A stretch of DNA of 64,000 bases from a virus. The position numbers and the translations under genes were made by a program. This document shows, in pieces, positions 34,028 to 42,159 of this stretch (its first letter is position 1; each line of letters starts with the position of its first letter). The stretch is taken from the IMG/VR virus record IMGVR_UViG_3300028831_000229, positions 1 to 64,000 of that record; one strand, written 5' to 3'. Below the pieces are notes generated by a model. That model was not told where the DNA came from. It saw only the letters and a list, made by a program, of their open reading frames with translations, and ran no database searches.

Positions 34028-35131
34028 ATGAGCTACAAGAGTGACGCAGAAGCCTACTACTCGGAGCACTACAAGGGCCGTGGCCTGGCTCCGAAGCACG
34101 TGATCGGCTTGAAGGACGCCATCGCCAAGGCGCTGAAGAAGGGCGAGAAGCCCGCCAGCGCGGCCAAGGCGTTCTTCAAGGAGAAGGAGATCACACTCAC
34201 CGACAAGCCGGCCGACAAGCCGGCGAAGGAGGACAAGAAGAAGGAGAAGACGAGCAAGGAGCAGACGAGCAAGAAGAATGGCAAGGCGCCGGTCGACGCC
34301 GATGCTCAGGAGGAGACGAGCGACCAGGAAGAGGAGGCTCCGAAGAAGCGGAGCAAGGACACCAAGATGACGGTGGTGCCGTTGCCCGCCGTGGAGGTCA
34401 CCAAGATGGATAGGAAGTCGCTGAAGGCGACCATCGCGCAGCTCAAGGAAGCTGGCGTCAACATCGAGTACGACAAGAAGGACGAGGACGACGTGCTCCG
34501 GCGGCGTATCAACGACGCCATGCAGGCGCTGCCCTCGCCCAAGATGCTCTCCATGCTGGAGAACATCGAGCCGAGCAAGCTCAAGGAGGTGCTGGATCGC
34601 GACTGCTTCGGCATCTTCATCGACATCCGTTCGGCCAGCTGCATGGCGTGCCCGGATGTCGAGACGTGCACCAAGGAGTACCTGAAGAACCTCAAGGGGG
34701 ACTTCAAGGTGTTCCGCCCCGCAATGCAGGAGATCAAGGCAGAGGAGTCGGCTGCCTTGGTCACGGAGGATCAAGTGAAGAAGGCAACGAAGAAGGCGAA
34801 GGAACAGAAGAACGAGAAGCCCTCGGACGAGCCGAAGGCGAAGAAGGTCAAGTGGGATCCGGACCGCTTCATCGCGGTCATCGACGTCGACATCAAGACG
34901 CTCGACAAGGACCACGAGACCTACCAGACGCTCAAGGCGGTCTTCAAGGAGGTGCCCGGCACGTTCGCCGAGCTGCGTGAGATCGTCGAGCGCGAGTACG
35001 ACCTGGCCGGCGACGAGTCGTTCGTCAAGGACTGGGTGCTCGGTCTGCGCAAGCTCGGCTACATCAAGCTCGAAGCCGACCTCGATGACGACGAGCGCAA
35101 GGCGTACGTGGAGGCCGGCCTCCTGAAGTAG
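34028..35131 (+). CDS. Hypothetical Lys/Glu-rich protein with C-terminal winged-helix-like region
   Basis: 367 residues. ATG 34028 after AAGGAGACGAGG. Residues 40-120 are a charged disordered tract. Residues about 200-215 hold Cys spacing 'SCMACPDVETC', possibly metal-binding. The C-terminal 80 residues ('ETYQTLKAVFKEVPGTFAEL', 'FVKDWVLGLRKLGYIKLEAD') look like a small helical or winged-helix domain. It follows the VWA gene by 12 bp and is probably part of the same block. Confidence 0.55.
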   Translation: MSYKSDAEAYYSEHYKGRGLAPKHVIGLKDAIAKALKKGEKPASAAKAFFKEKEITLTDKPADKPAKEDKKKEKTSKEQTSKKNGKAPVDADAQEETSDQEEEAPKKRSKDTKMTVVPLPAVEVTKMDRKSLKATIAQLKEAGVNIEYDKKDEDDVLRRRINDAMQALPSPKMLSMLENIEPSKLKEVLDRDCFGIFIDIRSASCMACPDVETCTKEYLKNLKGDFKVFRPAMQEIKAEESAALVTEDQVKKATKKAKEQKNEKPSDEPKAKKVKWDPDRFIAVIDVDIKTLDKDHETYQTLKAVFKEVPGTFAELREIVEREYDLAGDESFVKDWVLGLRKLGYIKLEADLDDDERKAYVEAGLLK

Positions 35132-35135
35132 ACAC

Positions 35136-35153
35136 GGCGCGAGCGATCGCGCC
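35136..35153 (+). promoter_or_regulatory. GC-rich hairpin between genes
   Basis: GGCGCG-AGCGAT-CGCGCC: six-base arms with a six-base loop, 4 bases after the stop of the 34028 gene. No U-tract follows, so it is not a standard intrinsic terminator. It could protect the 3' end of the message or weaken read-through. Confidence 0.35.
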
Positions 35154-35203
35154 ATCACATCCAACAGTTTCGCAAGCAATCTCAACCGTACGGAGACAAG
35201 ACC

Positions 35204-35749
35204 ATGGCCAAGAACGACAAGACCGAGAAGAAGAGCAAGACCCCGTTCGTCGTCACCTTCCCGATGCAGGGCACCCTGCTCGTGCAGGCGACCAGCAAGG
35301 AGACGGCGCTCGACGCCGCCAAGGAGCGGCTGCCGGAGATCCTCAAGAGCGTCGGCGGTTTGCTGGTGAACATCAGCGGCGACCCCACGCTCCTGGTCAC
35401 CGCAGGCGACACCGCGTCTCCGAAGAAGGAGAAGGCCAAGGCCGAGAAGGAGTCCGACTCGGACGACGATGATGATGACGACGAGGACGACGAGGACGAG
35501 GACGAGGAGGGCGAGGACGACGACTCGGATGATGACGACGAGGACGACGACTCCGATGACGACGAGGAGGAGTCCGACGACGATGACGACGACTCGGACG
35601 ATGACGACGAGGACGAGGATGGCGAGGACGACGATGACGACGATGACGAGGAGGAGAAGCCCGCCAAGTCGTCCAAGAAGAGCGACAAGAAGCCGGCCGC
35701 TGGCAAGCCGAAGGTGAAGATCAAGCTGCCCGGCAAGGCCAAGAAGTAG
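35204..35749 (+). CDS. Protein with very long acidic Asp/Glu tract
   Basis: 181 residues. A short globular start (residues about 13-70, 'TPFVVTFPMQGTLLVQATSK', alpha/beta) is followed by about 70 residues of almost only Asp and Glu, then a basic Lys-rich tail. The tract is encoded by GAC/GAT/GAG repeats and is prone to slippage. Acidic tracts of this type mimic DNA or bind basic proteins. Its place after the MoxR/VWA genes suggests a partner or substrate; the function is unknown. Confidence 0.65.
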   Translation: MAKNDKTEKKSKTPFVVTFPMQGTLLVQATSKETALDAAKERLPEILKSVGGLLVNISGDPTLLVTAGDTASPKKEKAKAEKESDSDDDDDDDEDDEDEDEEGEDDDSDDDDEDDDSDDDEEESDDDDDDSDDDDEDEDGEDDDDDDDEEEKPAKSSKKSDKKPAAGKPKVKIKLPGKAKK

Positions 35750-35781
35750 CTCGCACGGCGACACCAACGTGAAGGAGATGC

Positions 35782-35871
35782 ATGCCGCGACAACGAGCGC
35801 CTCCGCAGGTGAGCGGCTTCGGCCGCGTGTGTCACACGAAAACAATGAGGGATACATGGCTGCATGATTGA
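35782..35871 (+). CDS. Possible 29-residue peptide
   Basis: ATG 35782 is preceded by GAAGGAG (35771-35777). The frame runs 29 codons through the UUCG hairpin. The peptide (MPRQRAPPQVSGF...) is basic and unlike its neighbours. The only support is the ribosome binding site; it may be a leader peptide or chance. Confidence 0.25.
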   Translation: MPRQRAPPQVSGFGRVCHTKTMRDTWLHD

Positions 35872-35885
35872 AGGCACAGAACATG

Positions 35886-35991
35886 GTCGACCGAGTGCGA
35901 AGGTGCTGCCGCTCAAAGGCCACGAGCGGATCCGCCTACGCTCTGGGAGCAACAGGCGCGGAGGTTCAACTCCTCCGAGCACGAGGTCGAC
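35886..35991 (+). ncRNA. tRNA-like cloverleaf RNA candidate
   Basis: By hand folding: an outer stem GTCGACC/GGTCGAC (35886-35892 with 35985-35991); an acceptor-like stem GTGCT/AGCAC (35903-35907 with 35978-35982); a D-like arm GCTC-AAAGGCCAC-GAGC (35911-35927); a middle hairpin CGCCT...AGGCG (35933-35958) enclosing GCTC-TGG-GAGC; and a T-like arm GGAGG-TTCAACT-CCTCC (35960-35976) whose loop fits the tRNA consensus TTCRANY. The middle arm lacks a normal 7-base anticodon loop and two acceptor pairs mismatch, so this is not an ordinary tRNA gene. It may be a decayed tRNA, a tRNA mimic or another structured RNA. Confidence 0.4.
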
Positions 35992-36007
35992 GCATGCGTG
36001 ACTGACC

Positions 36008-36053
36008 GCGCCGTCCAGCCTTTCCTATGCAGGGCGATGAAGCTGGACGGCGC
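36008..36053 (+). promoter_or_regulatory. Long hairpin (12-bp arms) upstream of polymerase
   Basis: GCGCCGTCCAGC (36008-36019) is perfectly complementary to 36042-36053, with a 22-base loop. It ends 44 bases before the polymerase start codon. No T-run follows, so a simple intrinsic terminator is unlikely; a leader structure, attenuator or operator is more likely. Confidence 0.45.
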
Positions 36054-36097
36054 CACTGAGCCACGCAAGCGATGAAGACGAGCAAGCGAGGAGCACG

Positions 36098-38425
36098 ATG
36101 TCCAGATCACCAGTCGAGTTCGCCGATACCAAGAAGAAAGCCCGTCGCTTCATGGACGAGCTGTACAAGGAGGCGTACCTCAACCGCCTCGACACGGCGA
36201 TGGACACCGAGTTCGACTTCAAGACGAACCAGATCGCCTTGATGTCGTACTCCTGGGGTCCAGGCATCCGCCGCGTCGTGCAAGGCGACCTCGTGTTGCC
36301 TCACTTCGGCGACTGGCTCGTGGACGACCAGTCGAAGATCGTCTACCAGAACCTCAAGGCCGACAAGGAGGTTATGGAAGAGGCCGGCATCGATGTCGTA
36401 CCCAGCTTCTACGCTGACATCATGATCACCGGCTGGCTTCATGACGAGACGCTCATGAAGCACGACCTCAAGACGCAGAGCGAGCACTGGTTGAAGGACC
36501 CGGATGCTCCAGCGAAGCCGTGGAGGCGAAAGCCGTACCAGCACCTCTTCGCCTACGTGCCGGAAGGCAAGAAGACGCCGATCGTAATGACGCCGTTCCA
36601 GGTGCTCTACGATCTGCCGCCCGATGCGCTGCGTAACGCCTTGAAAACACCAGGCGTGAAGTCCAAGAAGATCCCACCGACCACGGAGCCGCGCACGCGC
36701 GAGCAGTGGTTGCAGCTGATGCTCGACTACTCGGGTGACGACGCCGAGAGCACGGTGCTCAACCACCACGTACACAAGAAGTACCTCAAGCGCATCGGCT
36801 ACTGGAAGAACTACCTCGCGATCGACAGACCGTACACGCTCACGCTCCTCGCTCAGTCCGACCGCGGCGTGCTACTCGACATCCCGCGACTCAAGGTCAT
36901 CCTCCGCAAGATGGACGTGAAGATCATGCGCGCGGAGCGTGTGTTCCGAGCGTTAGCCGGCAACCCGAAGCTCAACCTGCGCAGCGGACCGCAGATGCAG
37001 GAGCTGCTCATCAACGAGTGGGGTTGGCCGGTGCGTGACGACTTCAAGACGGCGACCGGCGCAGCGAAGCTCAACAAGGAGGCGATGTACTGGTGGAGCG
37101 AAGAAGGCTACGAGATGGCCGACGTCAAGCTGGAGTTCAACAACGCTGCCACGATGAAGGGCACGTTCCTCCAAGGCTTGATCAACGGTGTCAGTGACGA
37201 CGGTCGCCTGCGTTCGGACTTCAACCAGATCGGCGCACGCACCGGTCGCATTTCTTCGCGGAAGGGCGTTGAGGAGGTCGAGGAGGAGTACACGCTGAAG
37301 AACGGCGTCACCAAGACGCGCACCAAGAAGGTGAAGGTCGGCGCGAACCTCCAGAACATCCCGAGCCGGAAGGAGAAGGATCCGGACGGCATCCGTGGTG
37401 CCTTCATCGCACCGAAGGCTGGACAGATCACAGCGTGGGGCGACGTGGCGGACGAAGACCACGTGCTCATCGTCTGCGACTTCAGCGGCTTCGAGCTGTG
37501 CATGGCGATTCACTGGGCGTCCAGCCTGGTGAAGGACTCGCCGATGCTCAAGGTGATGCACAAGTACGGTTCGCCGAGCGCGTGCCACGCGTTCACCGCG
37601 ATCAACCTCTACGCCGAGCACGTTCACCGCTGCGACTCCAGCTGCTACGAGGTTGACAAGAAGACCAAGCTCGTGGTGATGGGCGCAGACGGCAAGCCGG
37701 TCTTCAAGAAGTTCCACGCCGACGGTCAGAAGATCAAGCTCGGCAAGATCAAGATGGACGACTGGAAGATGGTGAAGGCGCTCTTCCCTGACCAGTACCT
37801 CATCTCGAAGAACAACAACTTCAACCTGCTGTACGGCGGCTCGCCCAAGATGATGGCGCGGCTTCGCGGTCTCGACTTCCGAGACGAGGCGGTGCTGGAC
37901 GAGTGTCGCGAGCAGGCGCAGGCATGGAACGACCTCTACCAGGAGATCCCGATCTACCAGCGCTTCATGGTGGACCACGGTTACGAAGAAGGCTGGGTCC
38001 CAGTGCTCGGCGGCTGGCACGCGAACGTCGCGAACGGTCTCGCAGGCAAGGACAGCAACGGCAAATTCGTCTCGGACGAGGACAAGCGCAAGCGTCTCAT
38101 CGCTCACTGGGAACGCGTGTGCATGAACACGCCGTGCCAAGGCAGCGCGAGCTGGATCGTGAAGATGGCGCAGATCCTGTGCGAACGTGATCAGCGTCTT
38201 CGCGAGATGCGTTGCGCGCAGCTGTTCCCGGTGCACGATGAGCTGGTCTTCGAGGTGCCGAAGCGCTTCGCGCAGGAGTGCCTGCCGATCGTGATCGGCA
38301 ACATGAAGAAACCGTTCGCTCCTGGTTCGAGCGGCAAGAAGCATCCCAAGCCTCACGAGGAACTCGCCTTCCTGATGGACGTGGAAGGCATGATCGGTGA
38401 GAACTGGTTGCAAGCGAAGGGCTAA
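36098..38425 (+). CDS. Family A DNA polymerase with 3'-5' exonuclease-like region
   Basis: 775 residues; the phage replicative polymerase. The N-terminal part has 'AMDTEFDF', the D-x-E of exonuclease motif I, with diverged later exo motifs. The polymerase core has motif A D461-F-S-G-F-E466, motif B K571-x7-Y579-G ('KNNNFNLLYGG') and motif C 'VHDEL' (712-716), all the catalytic residues expected. An insert of about 50 residues with Cys/His ('HVHRCDSSCYEV') lies between motifs A and B. No 5'-nuclease domain. SSB, RecA and primase genes are nearby. Confidence 0.92.
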   Translation: MSRSPVEFADTKKKARRFMDELYKEAYLNRLDTAMDTEFDFKTNQIALMSYSWGPGIRRVVQGDLVLPHFGDWLVDDQSKIVYQNLKADKEVMEEAGIDVVPSFYADIMITGWLHDETLMKHDLKTQSEHWLKDPDAPAKPWRRKPYQHLFAYVPEGKKTPIVMTPFQVLYDLPPDALRNALKTPGVKSKKIPPTTEPRTREQWLQLMLDYSGDDAESTVLNHHVHKKYLKRIGYWKNYLAIDRPYTLTLLAQSDRGVLLDIPRLKVILRKMDVKIMRAERVFRALAGNPKLNLRSGPQMQELLINEWGWPVRDDFKTATGAAKLNKEAMYWWSEEGYEMADVKLEFNNAATMKGTFLQGLINGVSDDGRLRSDFNQIGARTGRISSRKGVEEVEEEYTLKNGVTKTRTKKVKVGANLQNIPSRKEKDPDGIRGAFIAPKAGQITAWGDVADEDHVLIVCDFSGFELCMAIHWASSLVKDSPMLKVMHKYGSPSACHAFTAINLYAEHVHRCDSSCYEVDKKTKLVVMGADGKPVFKKFHADGQKIKLGKIKMDDWKMVKALFPDQYLISKNNNFNLLYGGSPKMMARLRGLDFRDEAVLDECREQAQAWNDLYQEIPIYQRFMVDHGYEEGWVPVLGGWHANVANGLAGKDSNGKFVSDEDKRKRLIAHWERVCMNTPCQGSASWIVKMAQILCERDQRLREMRCAQLFPVHDELVFEVPKRFAQECLPIVIGNMKKPFAPGSSGKKHPKPHEELAFLMDVEGMIGENWLQAKG

Positions 38426-38446
38426 GGCCCGGAAGGAGAAGAGGAG

Positions 38447-38791
38447 ATGCACACCAAGGTCGGCATGATTTCCACTAGACTCACAGAAGCCGAGCGCAAG
38501 AAGATGTATGACCTCGCGCAGCGAGGCGTCAAGTTGTGCAAGGTGGTCCCGTCACGCGGCGGCATGTTACTCACGTACCTGTTTGACTACCTCTCCCGTG
38601 CGATGGTTGCGCTCGCTGCCAGCGAGCTGCGTGTCAACCACGCCGAGCGCGAGCTTCGCGAGCTGCGTACCGAGAACGCCCAGCTCAGCGAGCAGCTGCG
38701 TCTCGCGAAGGCCGACATGCCGCCGGAGCGGTTCGAGGAAGACACACGCACCGGCACAGCGAACCCGTTCGCCGAAGGCAGCCGGCCGTGA
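38447..38791 (+). CDS. Hypothetical protein with C-terminal coiled coil
   Basis: 114 residues, ATG 38447 after AAGGAGAAGAGGAG. The N-terminus 'STRLTEAERKKMYDLAQRG' looks like the start of a small helical DNA-binding fold and residues about 60-90 are a coiled coil ('HAERELRELRTENAQLSEQL'). Possibly a dimeric regulator next to the polymerase; not proven. Overlaps the next gene by 4 bp. Confidence 0.5.
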   Translation: MHTKVGMISTRLTEAERKKMYDLAQRGVKLCKVVPSRGGMLLTYLFDYLSRAMVALAASELRVNHAERELRELRTENAQLSEQLRLAKADMPPERFEEDTRTGTANPFAEGSRP

Positions 38792-39270
38792 CGCCGAAGC
38801 GGATGATGGCGCATCGCTTCTGGCAGAAGCGCGAGGTCGGTCGCGTGAAGGCGCTGCATCCGCAGACCAAGGCGGAGATCTACGTCAACCCGCAGCGTGA
38901 TGCGCTCATCTCTTCCGACCTCGACATGGAGCTGCGTCGCTTGCCAGGCACGTTGTCCTGGTACCTGGCGCTCAAGACTGCGGCGAAGACCGCTCTCGAT
39001 GAAGCGAAGCACAACGAGCACAACGTCAGTGAAGACCTGTACGCTCAGAAGCGTGCAGAGAGAGGAGCCGCGAAGACCACAGAGACAGAGCTGAAGATGC
39101 TGGTGAAGGTCGACCCCAAGATGCGCCGAGCGTTCCGCAAGCGCATGGAGGCGGAAGAGATGCTGCGCAACATGGAGGACGCAGTCGAGCAGATCCAGAG
39201 CAAGAAGTGGACGCTTCGTGATCTCGTCCAGCTCATGCTCGCCGAACGCGGAACGAAAGATCACATCTAA
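38788..39270 (+). CDS. Hypothetical helical protein between polymerase and SSB
   Basis: 160 residues from GTG 38788. Almost all helix, with many charged residues ('RAFRKRMEAEEMLRNMEDAV') suggesting a coiled coil. Its place between the polymerase and SSB genes argues for a replication or recombination accessory, but there is no diagnostic motif. Confidence 0.55.
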   Translation: MTPKRMMAHRFWQKREVGRVKALHPQTKAEIYVNPQRDALISSDLDMELRRLPGTLSWYLALKTAAKTALDEAKHNEHNVSEDLYAQKRAERGAAKTTETELKMLVKVDPKMRRAFRKRMEAEEMLRNMEDAVEQIQSKKWTLRDLVQLMLAERGTKDHI

Positions 39271-39317
39271 CGACCGTAATGCCCTTTGAGGCCGGATGGT
39301 CCATCAGGAGAATGAAC

Positions 39318-40271
39318 GTGAAGAAGGACAAGTCGAAGAAGAAGTCGAAGAGCGGTGGTGACGATGACCTGCGCAAGATGCGCGAGCGCCACCAGCGCCT
39401 CAAGGAGCGCTCGGAGAACCCCGGTGGCGGAGGCGGAGAGAAGCGCTTCGATGAACTGAAGGTCGGCAAGAACCTGCGTCGTGTGCTGCCGCGGCTCGTG
39501 GACGGCAAGATCAACCCGCAGTTCTACACAGAATCGTTGATGCACTTCAAGGTCGGTCCGAATCAGTGGACCGTCCGGTGCATCGGCGACAAGTTCATCG
39601 ACAAGAAGTCAGGACGTCCGACGCCCGGCACGCCGTGTCCGATCTGCAAGAAGTTCCTGAAGGAGCAGGATCGGGTCAACAGCGAGTACGGCAAGGGCGA
39701 CGAGGAAGGCAAGCACGAGTGGAAGAAGGCGAAGGAAGCCTACTGCCCACGCGTCCGCTACTACTTCAACGTCATCGACGGCGAAGGCGAGGTCAAGCTC
39801 CACAGCTGCGGCGACCAGATCATGGAGCAGCTTCTCGGCTATTTCTTCGAGGACGACTCCGACGTCGGTGACTTCACCGCGGTCGACGGCGGCTCGTGGA
39901 TGAACTTCAAGCGCATCGGGGACGGCCGGAACACGAAGTACAAGGTCTTTCCCGGTGACCCGGCTCCGATCGAAGACCAGTGGGACACCGTCAAGGACAT
40001 GCTCCACGATCTCGAGGCTGCCAAAGGCGAGGTGCGCACCGCCGAACAGATCGTCAACATCATGAAGGGCGTCAAGGAGGAGGACGACGAGTCCGACGAC
40101 TCCAGCGATGACGAAGAGGAGGAGGAGGACGAAGACGAGGAGCAGGAAGACGACGAGAGCGAGGAGGAAGCGGAGGACGATGACGAGGACGACGAAGACG
40201 AGCGCCCCATCAAGTCCTCCAAGCTGAGCAAGAAGATGAAGTCGAAGCTCAAGAAGAAAAGCAGGAGGTAA
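39318..40271 (+). CDS. ssDNA-binding protein, gp32-like, with acidic tail
   Basis: About 317 residues. AGGAG (39306-39310) is best spaced for GTG 39318; ATG 39312 and ATG 39279 are in-frame alternatives. A basic N-terminus leads into a core with 'GKNLRRVLPRLVDG' and a zinc-binding-like segment ('GTPCPICKKFLKEQD' with Cys/His further on), as in T4 gp32. Residues about 255-300 are Asp/Glu-rich, the region that recruits partners in SSB proteins. A basic tip follows the acidic stretch, which is unusual. Coats single-stranded DNA in replication and recombination. Confidence 0.75.
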   Translation: MKKDKSKKKSKSGGDDDLRKMRERHQRLKERSENPGGGGGEKRFDELKVGKNLRRVLPRLVDGKINPQFYTESLMHFKVGPNQWTVRCIGDKFIDKKSGRPTPGTPCPICKKFLKEQDRVNSEYGKGDEEGKHEWKKAKEAYCPRVRYYFNVIDGEGEVKLHSCGDQIMEQLLGYFFEDDSDVGDFTAVDGGSWMNFKRIGDGRNTKYKVFPGDPAPIEDQWDTVKDMLHDLEAAKGEVRTAEQIVNIMKGVKEEDDESDDSSDDEEEEEDEDEEQEDDESEEEAEDDDEDDEDERPIKSSKLSKKMKSKLKKKSRR

Positions 40272-40273
40272 CC

Positions 40274-40510
40274 ATGCCCGTCGTCACTTACAAGCTCGGA
40301 GACATCGTGCGGTGCAAGCGCTGCAAGCGCCTGTACGAGATGAACGTGTGCGGCTCGTGCAGCGAGCAGCACCCGATCGCTGTCGACATGCCGTTCCACA
40401 CGGTGGTCGACCACGTGGAGGAGTTCTGCGTCGAGTGCATCACGCCGGAAGAGCTGGCACTCATCGCCTACCATGCGCGTGAGCGCGTCCACGGAGCGCA
40501 AGCCAACTAG
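40274..40510 (+). CDS. Small zinc-finger protein
   Basis: 78 residues. Four Cys in two pairs at the start ('CKRCKRLYEMNVCGSC') and a third pair further on ('FCVEC') suggest a zinc-binding fold. It lies 2 bp after the SSB gene and before recA, so it may help recombination or regulate the block. Confidence 0.55.
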   Translation: MPVVTYKLGDIVRCKRCKRLYEMNVCGSCSEQHPIAVDMPFHTVVDHVEEFCVECITPEELALIAYHARERVHGAQAN

Positions 40511-40522
40511 CGAGACCGCGGC

Positions 40523-40543
40523 AAGCCGCCTGTACAGCGGCTT
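40523..40543 (+). terminator. Hairpin before recA, possible weak terminator
   Basis: AAGCCGC-CTGTACA-GCGGCTT: seven-base arms. An outer match (GCGAG near 40510 with CTCGC near 40544) could lengthen it. It is followed by a pyrimidine-rich run (CTCGCCCTCTC) rather than a U-tract. It separates the SSB unit from recA. Confidence 0.4.
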
Positions 40544-40566
40544 CTCGCCCTCTCATCGGAGGACGC

Positions 40567-41538
40567 ATGGCGAAGACGAAAGAGAAGCGGATCGACATCT
40601 TCAAGGAGATGGAGCGGCGGCGCAAGGAGCACGTCCGTGCTGCCGTCAAGCTCAAGGCCGCTCGCGACGCGGCGATGCTGAAGATCCGCGAGAAGTACGG
40701 CATCGCCCCACTCGCGGGATCTCGTGCGAAGAACATCCTGACGATTCCGTCAGGCCACCAGCGGCTGGATGACCTGCTCACCGGCACGACCGACAAGACG
40801 CACGAGACGGTCGAAGGCAGCGGCGGCGGCTGGCCGCGCGGTCGCATCATCGAGATCTACGGCCCGGAGTCGTGCGGCAAGACGACCATGACGCTGGAGA
40901 TCATCAAGGCTGCGCAGACCGCCGGTCTTCGCTGTGCGTTCATCGACGCCGAGCACGCGCTTCATGCCGGGTACGCCGCGAAGATCGGCGTCGACCTTGA
41001 TGCGCTGGAGTTCGAGCAACCCAGCAGCGCGGAGGAGGCGTTCGACCTCGGCATTGATCTGGCGAAGGCGCAAGCCGTTGACGTCATCGTCATCGACTCG
41101 GTGTCAGCGTTGGAGCCCGAGGCCGAAGACGAGGAGGATATGAAGAAGAGCAGCGTCGCCCTCCAAGCCCGGCTGATGTCGAAGGGCTTGCGCAAGCTCG
41201 TCAAGCACGTCTCAGACGCCGGCATCCTCATGGTGTTCGTGAACCAGACGCGCAAGAAGATCGGCGTGCGGTTCGGCAATCCGAACACCACGAGCGGCGG
41301 CAACGCGCTCCGCTTCTACGCGAGCATCCGGCTCGACATGGTGCGCGTGAAGACGCTCAAGAAGGGCGACAAGAAGTTCGGCATCCGCACCAAGGTGCAG
41401 ACCGTGAAGAACAAGGTTGCGCCGCCGTTCCGCGAGGTCCACATCGACATCCACAACAAGGTCGGCATCGCGGAAGTGCACGGCGATTTCATCCCAGGCG
41501 GGAAGGGAAGCTCAGGAGGTGATGACGATGACGAGTAG
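40567..41538 (+). CDS. recA: RecA/UvsX-like recombinase
   Basis: 323 residues. Walker A is 'GPESCGKTT' after '[13 protein letters not shown]', exactly the RecA arrangement; '[15 protein letters not shown]' and '[15 protein letters not shown]' give the next core motifs and '[20 protein letters not shown]' the L2-region segment. The C-terminus is shorter than bacterial RecA and ends in Asp/Glu (DDDDE). Catalyses strand exchange for recombination-dependent replication and repair with the SSB, UvsW and SbcCD homologues of this phage. Confidence 0.93.
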   Translation: MAKTKEKRIDIFKEMERRRKEHVRAAVKLKAARDAAMLKIREKYGIAPLAGSRAKNILTIPSGHQRLDDLLTGTTDKTHETVEGSGGGWPRGRIIEIYGPESCGKTTMTLEIIKAAQTAGLRCAFIDAEHALHAGYAAKIGVDLDALEFEQPSSAEEAFDLGIDLAKAQAVDVIVIDSVSALEPEAEDEEDMKKSSVALQARLMSKGLRKLVKHVSDAGILMVFVNQTRKKIGVRFGNPNTTSGGNALRFYASIRLDMVRVKTLKKGDKKFGIRTKVQTVKNKVAPPFREVHIDIHNKVGIAEVHGDFIPGGKGSSGGDDDDE

Positions 41539-41767
41539 GTGGCGAAGGTTTGCCCAGTGGTTGAATCTGAAGCTGATGCCGAACAGGCCGTGCAGCTTCT
41601 GGCGCCGCAACAAGACACGCTACGAGGCGAGTCGTCGTTTGTACAAAGGCGATCCGGCGATGCGCCTCTTGGTCGACGTGCTCGCACACCCCACGCCGGC
41701 AGAGCGTGCGGAAGACGAAGCAGATCCGAAGTGCGGCAAGTGCAAGACCTGCACCGCGCCGCCGTGA
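41528..41767 (+). CDS. Small protein overlapping recA, Cys-rich end
   Basis: 79 residues. ATG 41528 is eight bases from AGGAGG (41514-41519); ATG 41522 is too close. It overlaps the last 11 bases of recA. Basic, Trp/Arg-rich N-terminus and a C-terminal 'CGKCKTC' cluster. No family recognised. Confidence 0.5.
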   Translation: MTSRWRRFAQWLNLKLMPNRPCSFWRRNKTRYEASRRLYKGDPAMRLLVDVLAHPTPAERAEDEADPKCGKCKTCTAPP

Positions 41768-41789
41768 CCGCTCACCCAAGGAGACTACG

Positions 41790-42089
41790 ATGATGAAGAA
41801 GAGCGTGAAGACGAAGAAGCAACCGCGCCCCGTGTCCGACAAGGTCAAGGAGGCGCACCACGGTGTCATCGCAGCCACGGCGATCGAAGAGATCGCTGGT
41901 GCTGCGCTGCTCAACGGTGAGATCGGCAAAGCGGTCGAGATGCGCGATTACCGCAGGGTGGTCGAGCTGACCAGGCAGGCTGCCGCGCACTACAACCGCA
42001 TCGACCGTGCCACCACTTCGGCGATGGTCCAGCTCAACTACGACGGCATGGACAGCTCTCAGTACGAAGACGATGACGACGATCTGTGA
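41790..42089 (+). CDS. Small helical protein with acidic end
   Basis: 99 residues, ATG 41790 after AAGGAG (41778-41783). Basic start, helical middle ('AATAIEEIAGAALLNGEIGK'), and a C-terminus of five Asp ending in Leu. Acidic ends of this type are seen on proteins that contact replication enzymes. Function unknown. Confidence 0.55.
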   Translation: MMKKSVKTKKQPRPVSDKVKEAHHGVIAATAIEEIAGAALLNGEIGKAVEMRDYRRVVELTRQAAAHYNRIDRATTSAMVQLNYDGMDSSQYEDDDDDL

Positions 42090-42159
42090 AGGCTGTGACT
42101 GCCCGATTGACGGCAAGTACCTTCACGATTTTTGCAACACGCAACAAGGAGAAGAGCAG

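Larger units (their letters stand above)
35750..36097 (+). other. 348-bp gap before the DNA polymerase gene
   Basis: This is the longest stretch without a convincing gene. It contains a 29-residue frame (35782-35871), a GCGGC-TTCG-GCCGC hairpin (35813-35826) followed by GTGT-GTC-ACAC, a cloverleaf-like RNA candidate (35886-35991) and a 12-bp-arm hairpin (36008-36053). The density of stable inverted repeats is much higher than in nearby coding DNA. Confidence 0.6.

Noticed and set aside
35813-35837. Intrinsic terminator after the acidic protein gene
   Set aside because: The UUCG hairpin is stable, but it is followed by GTGTGTCACACGAAAAC with no T-run. It may be a processing or stability element instead.
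33347-35923. Very long minus-strand frame (858 codons)
   Set aside because: It is opposite Lys/Glu/Asp-rich + strand genes, whose codons read in reverse as Leu/Val/Ser. The low-complexity result is an artefact.
35182-35982. Minus-strand Ser-rich frame opposite the acidic protein
   Set aside because: Poly-Ser comes from reading GAC/GAG repeats backwards. No start signals support it.
35902-35984. Ordinary tRNA gene
   Set aside because: T-arm and D-like arm are good, but there is no 7-base anticodon loop and two acceptor pairs fail. Kept only as a tRNA-like RNA candidate.
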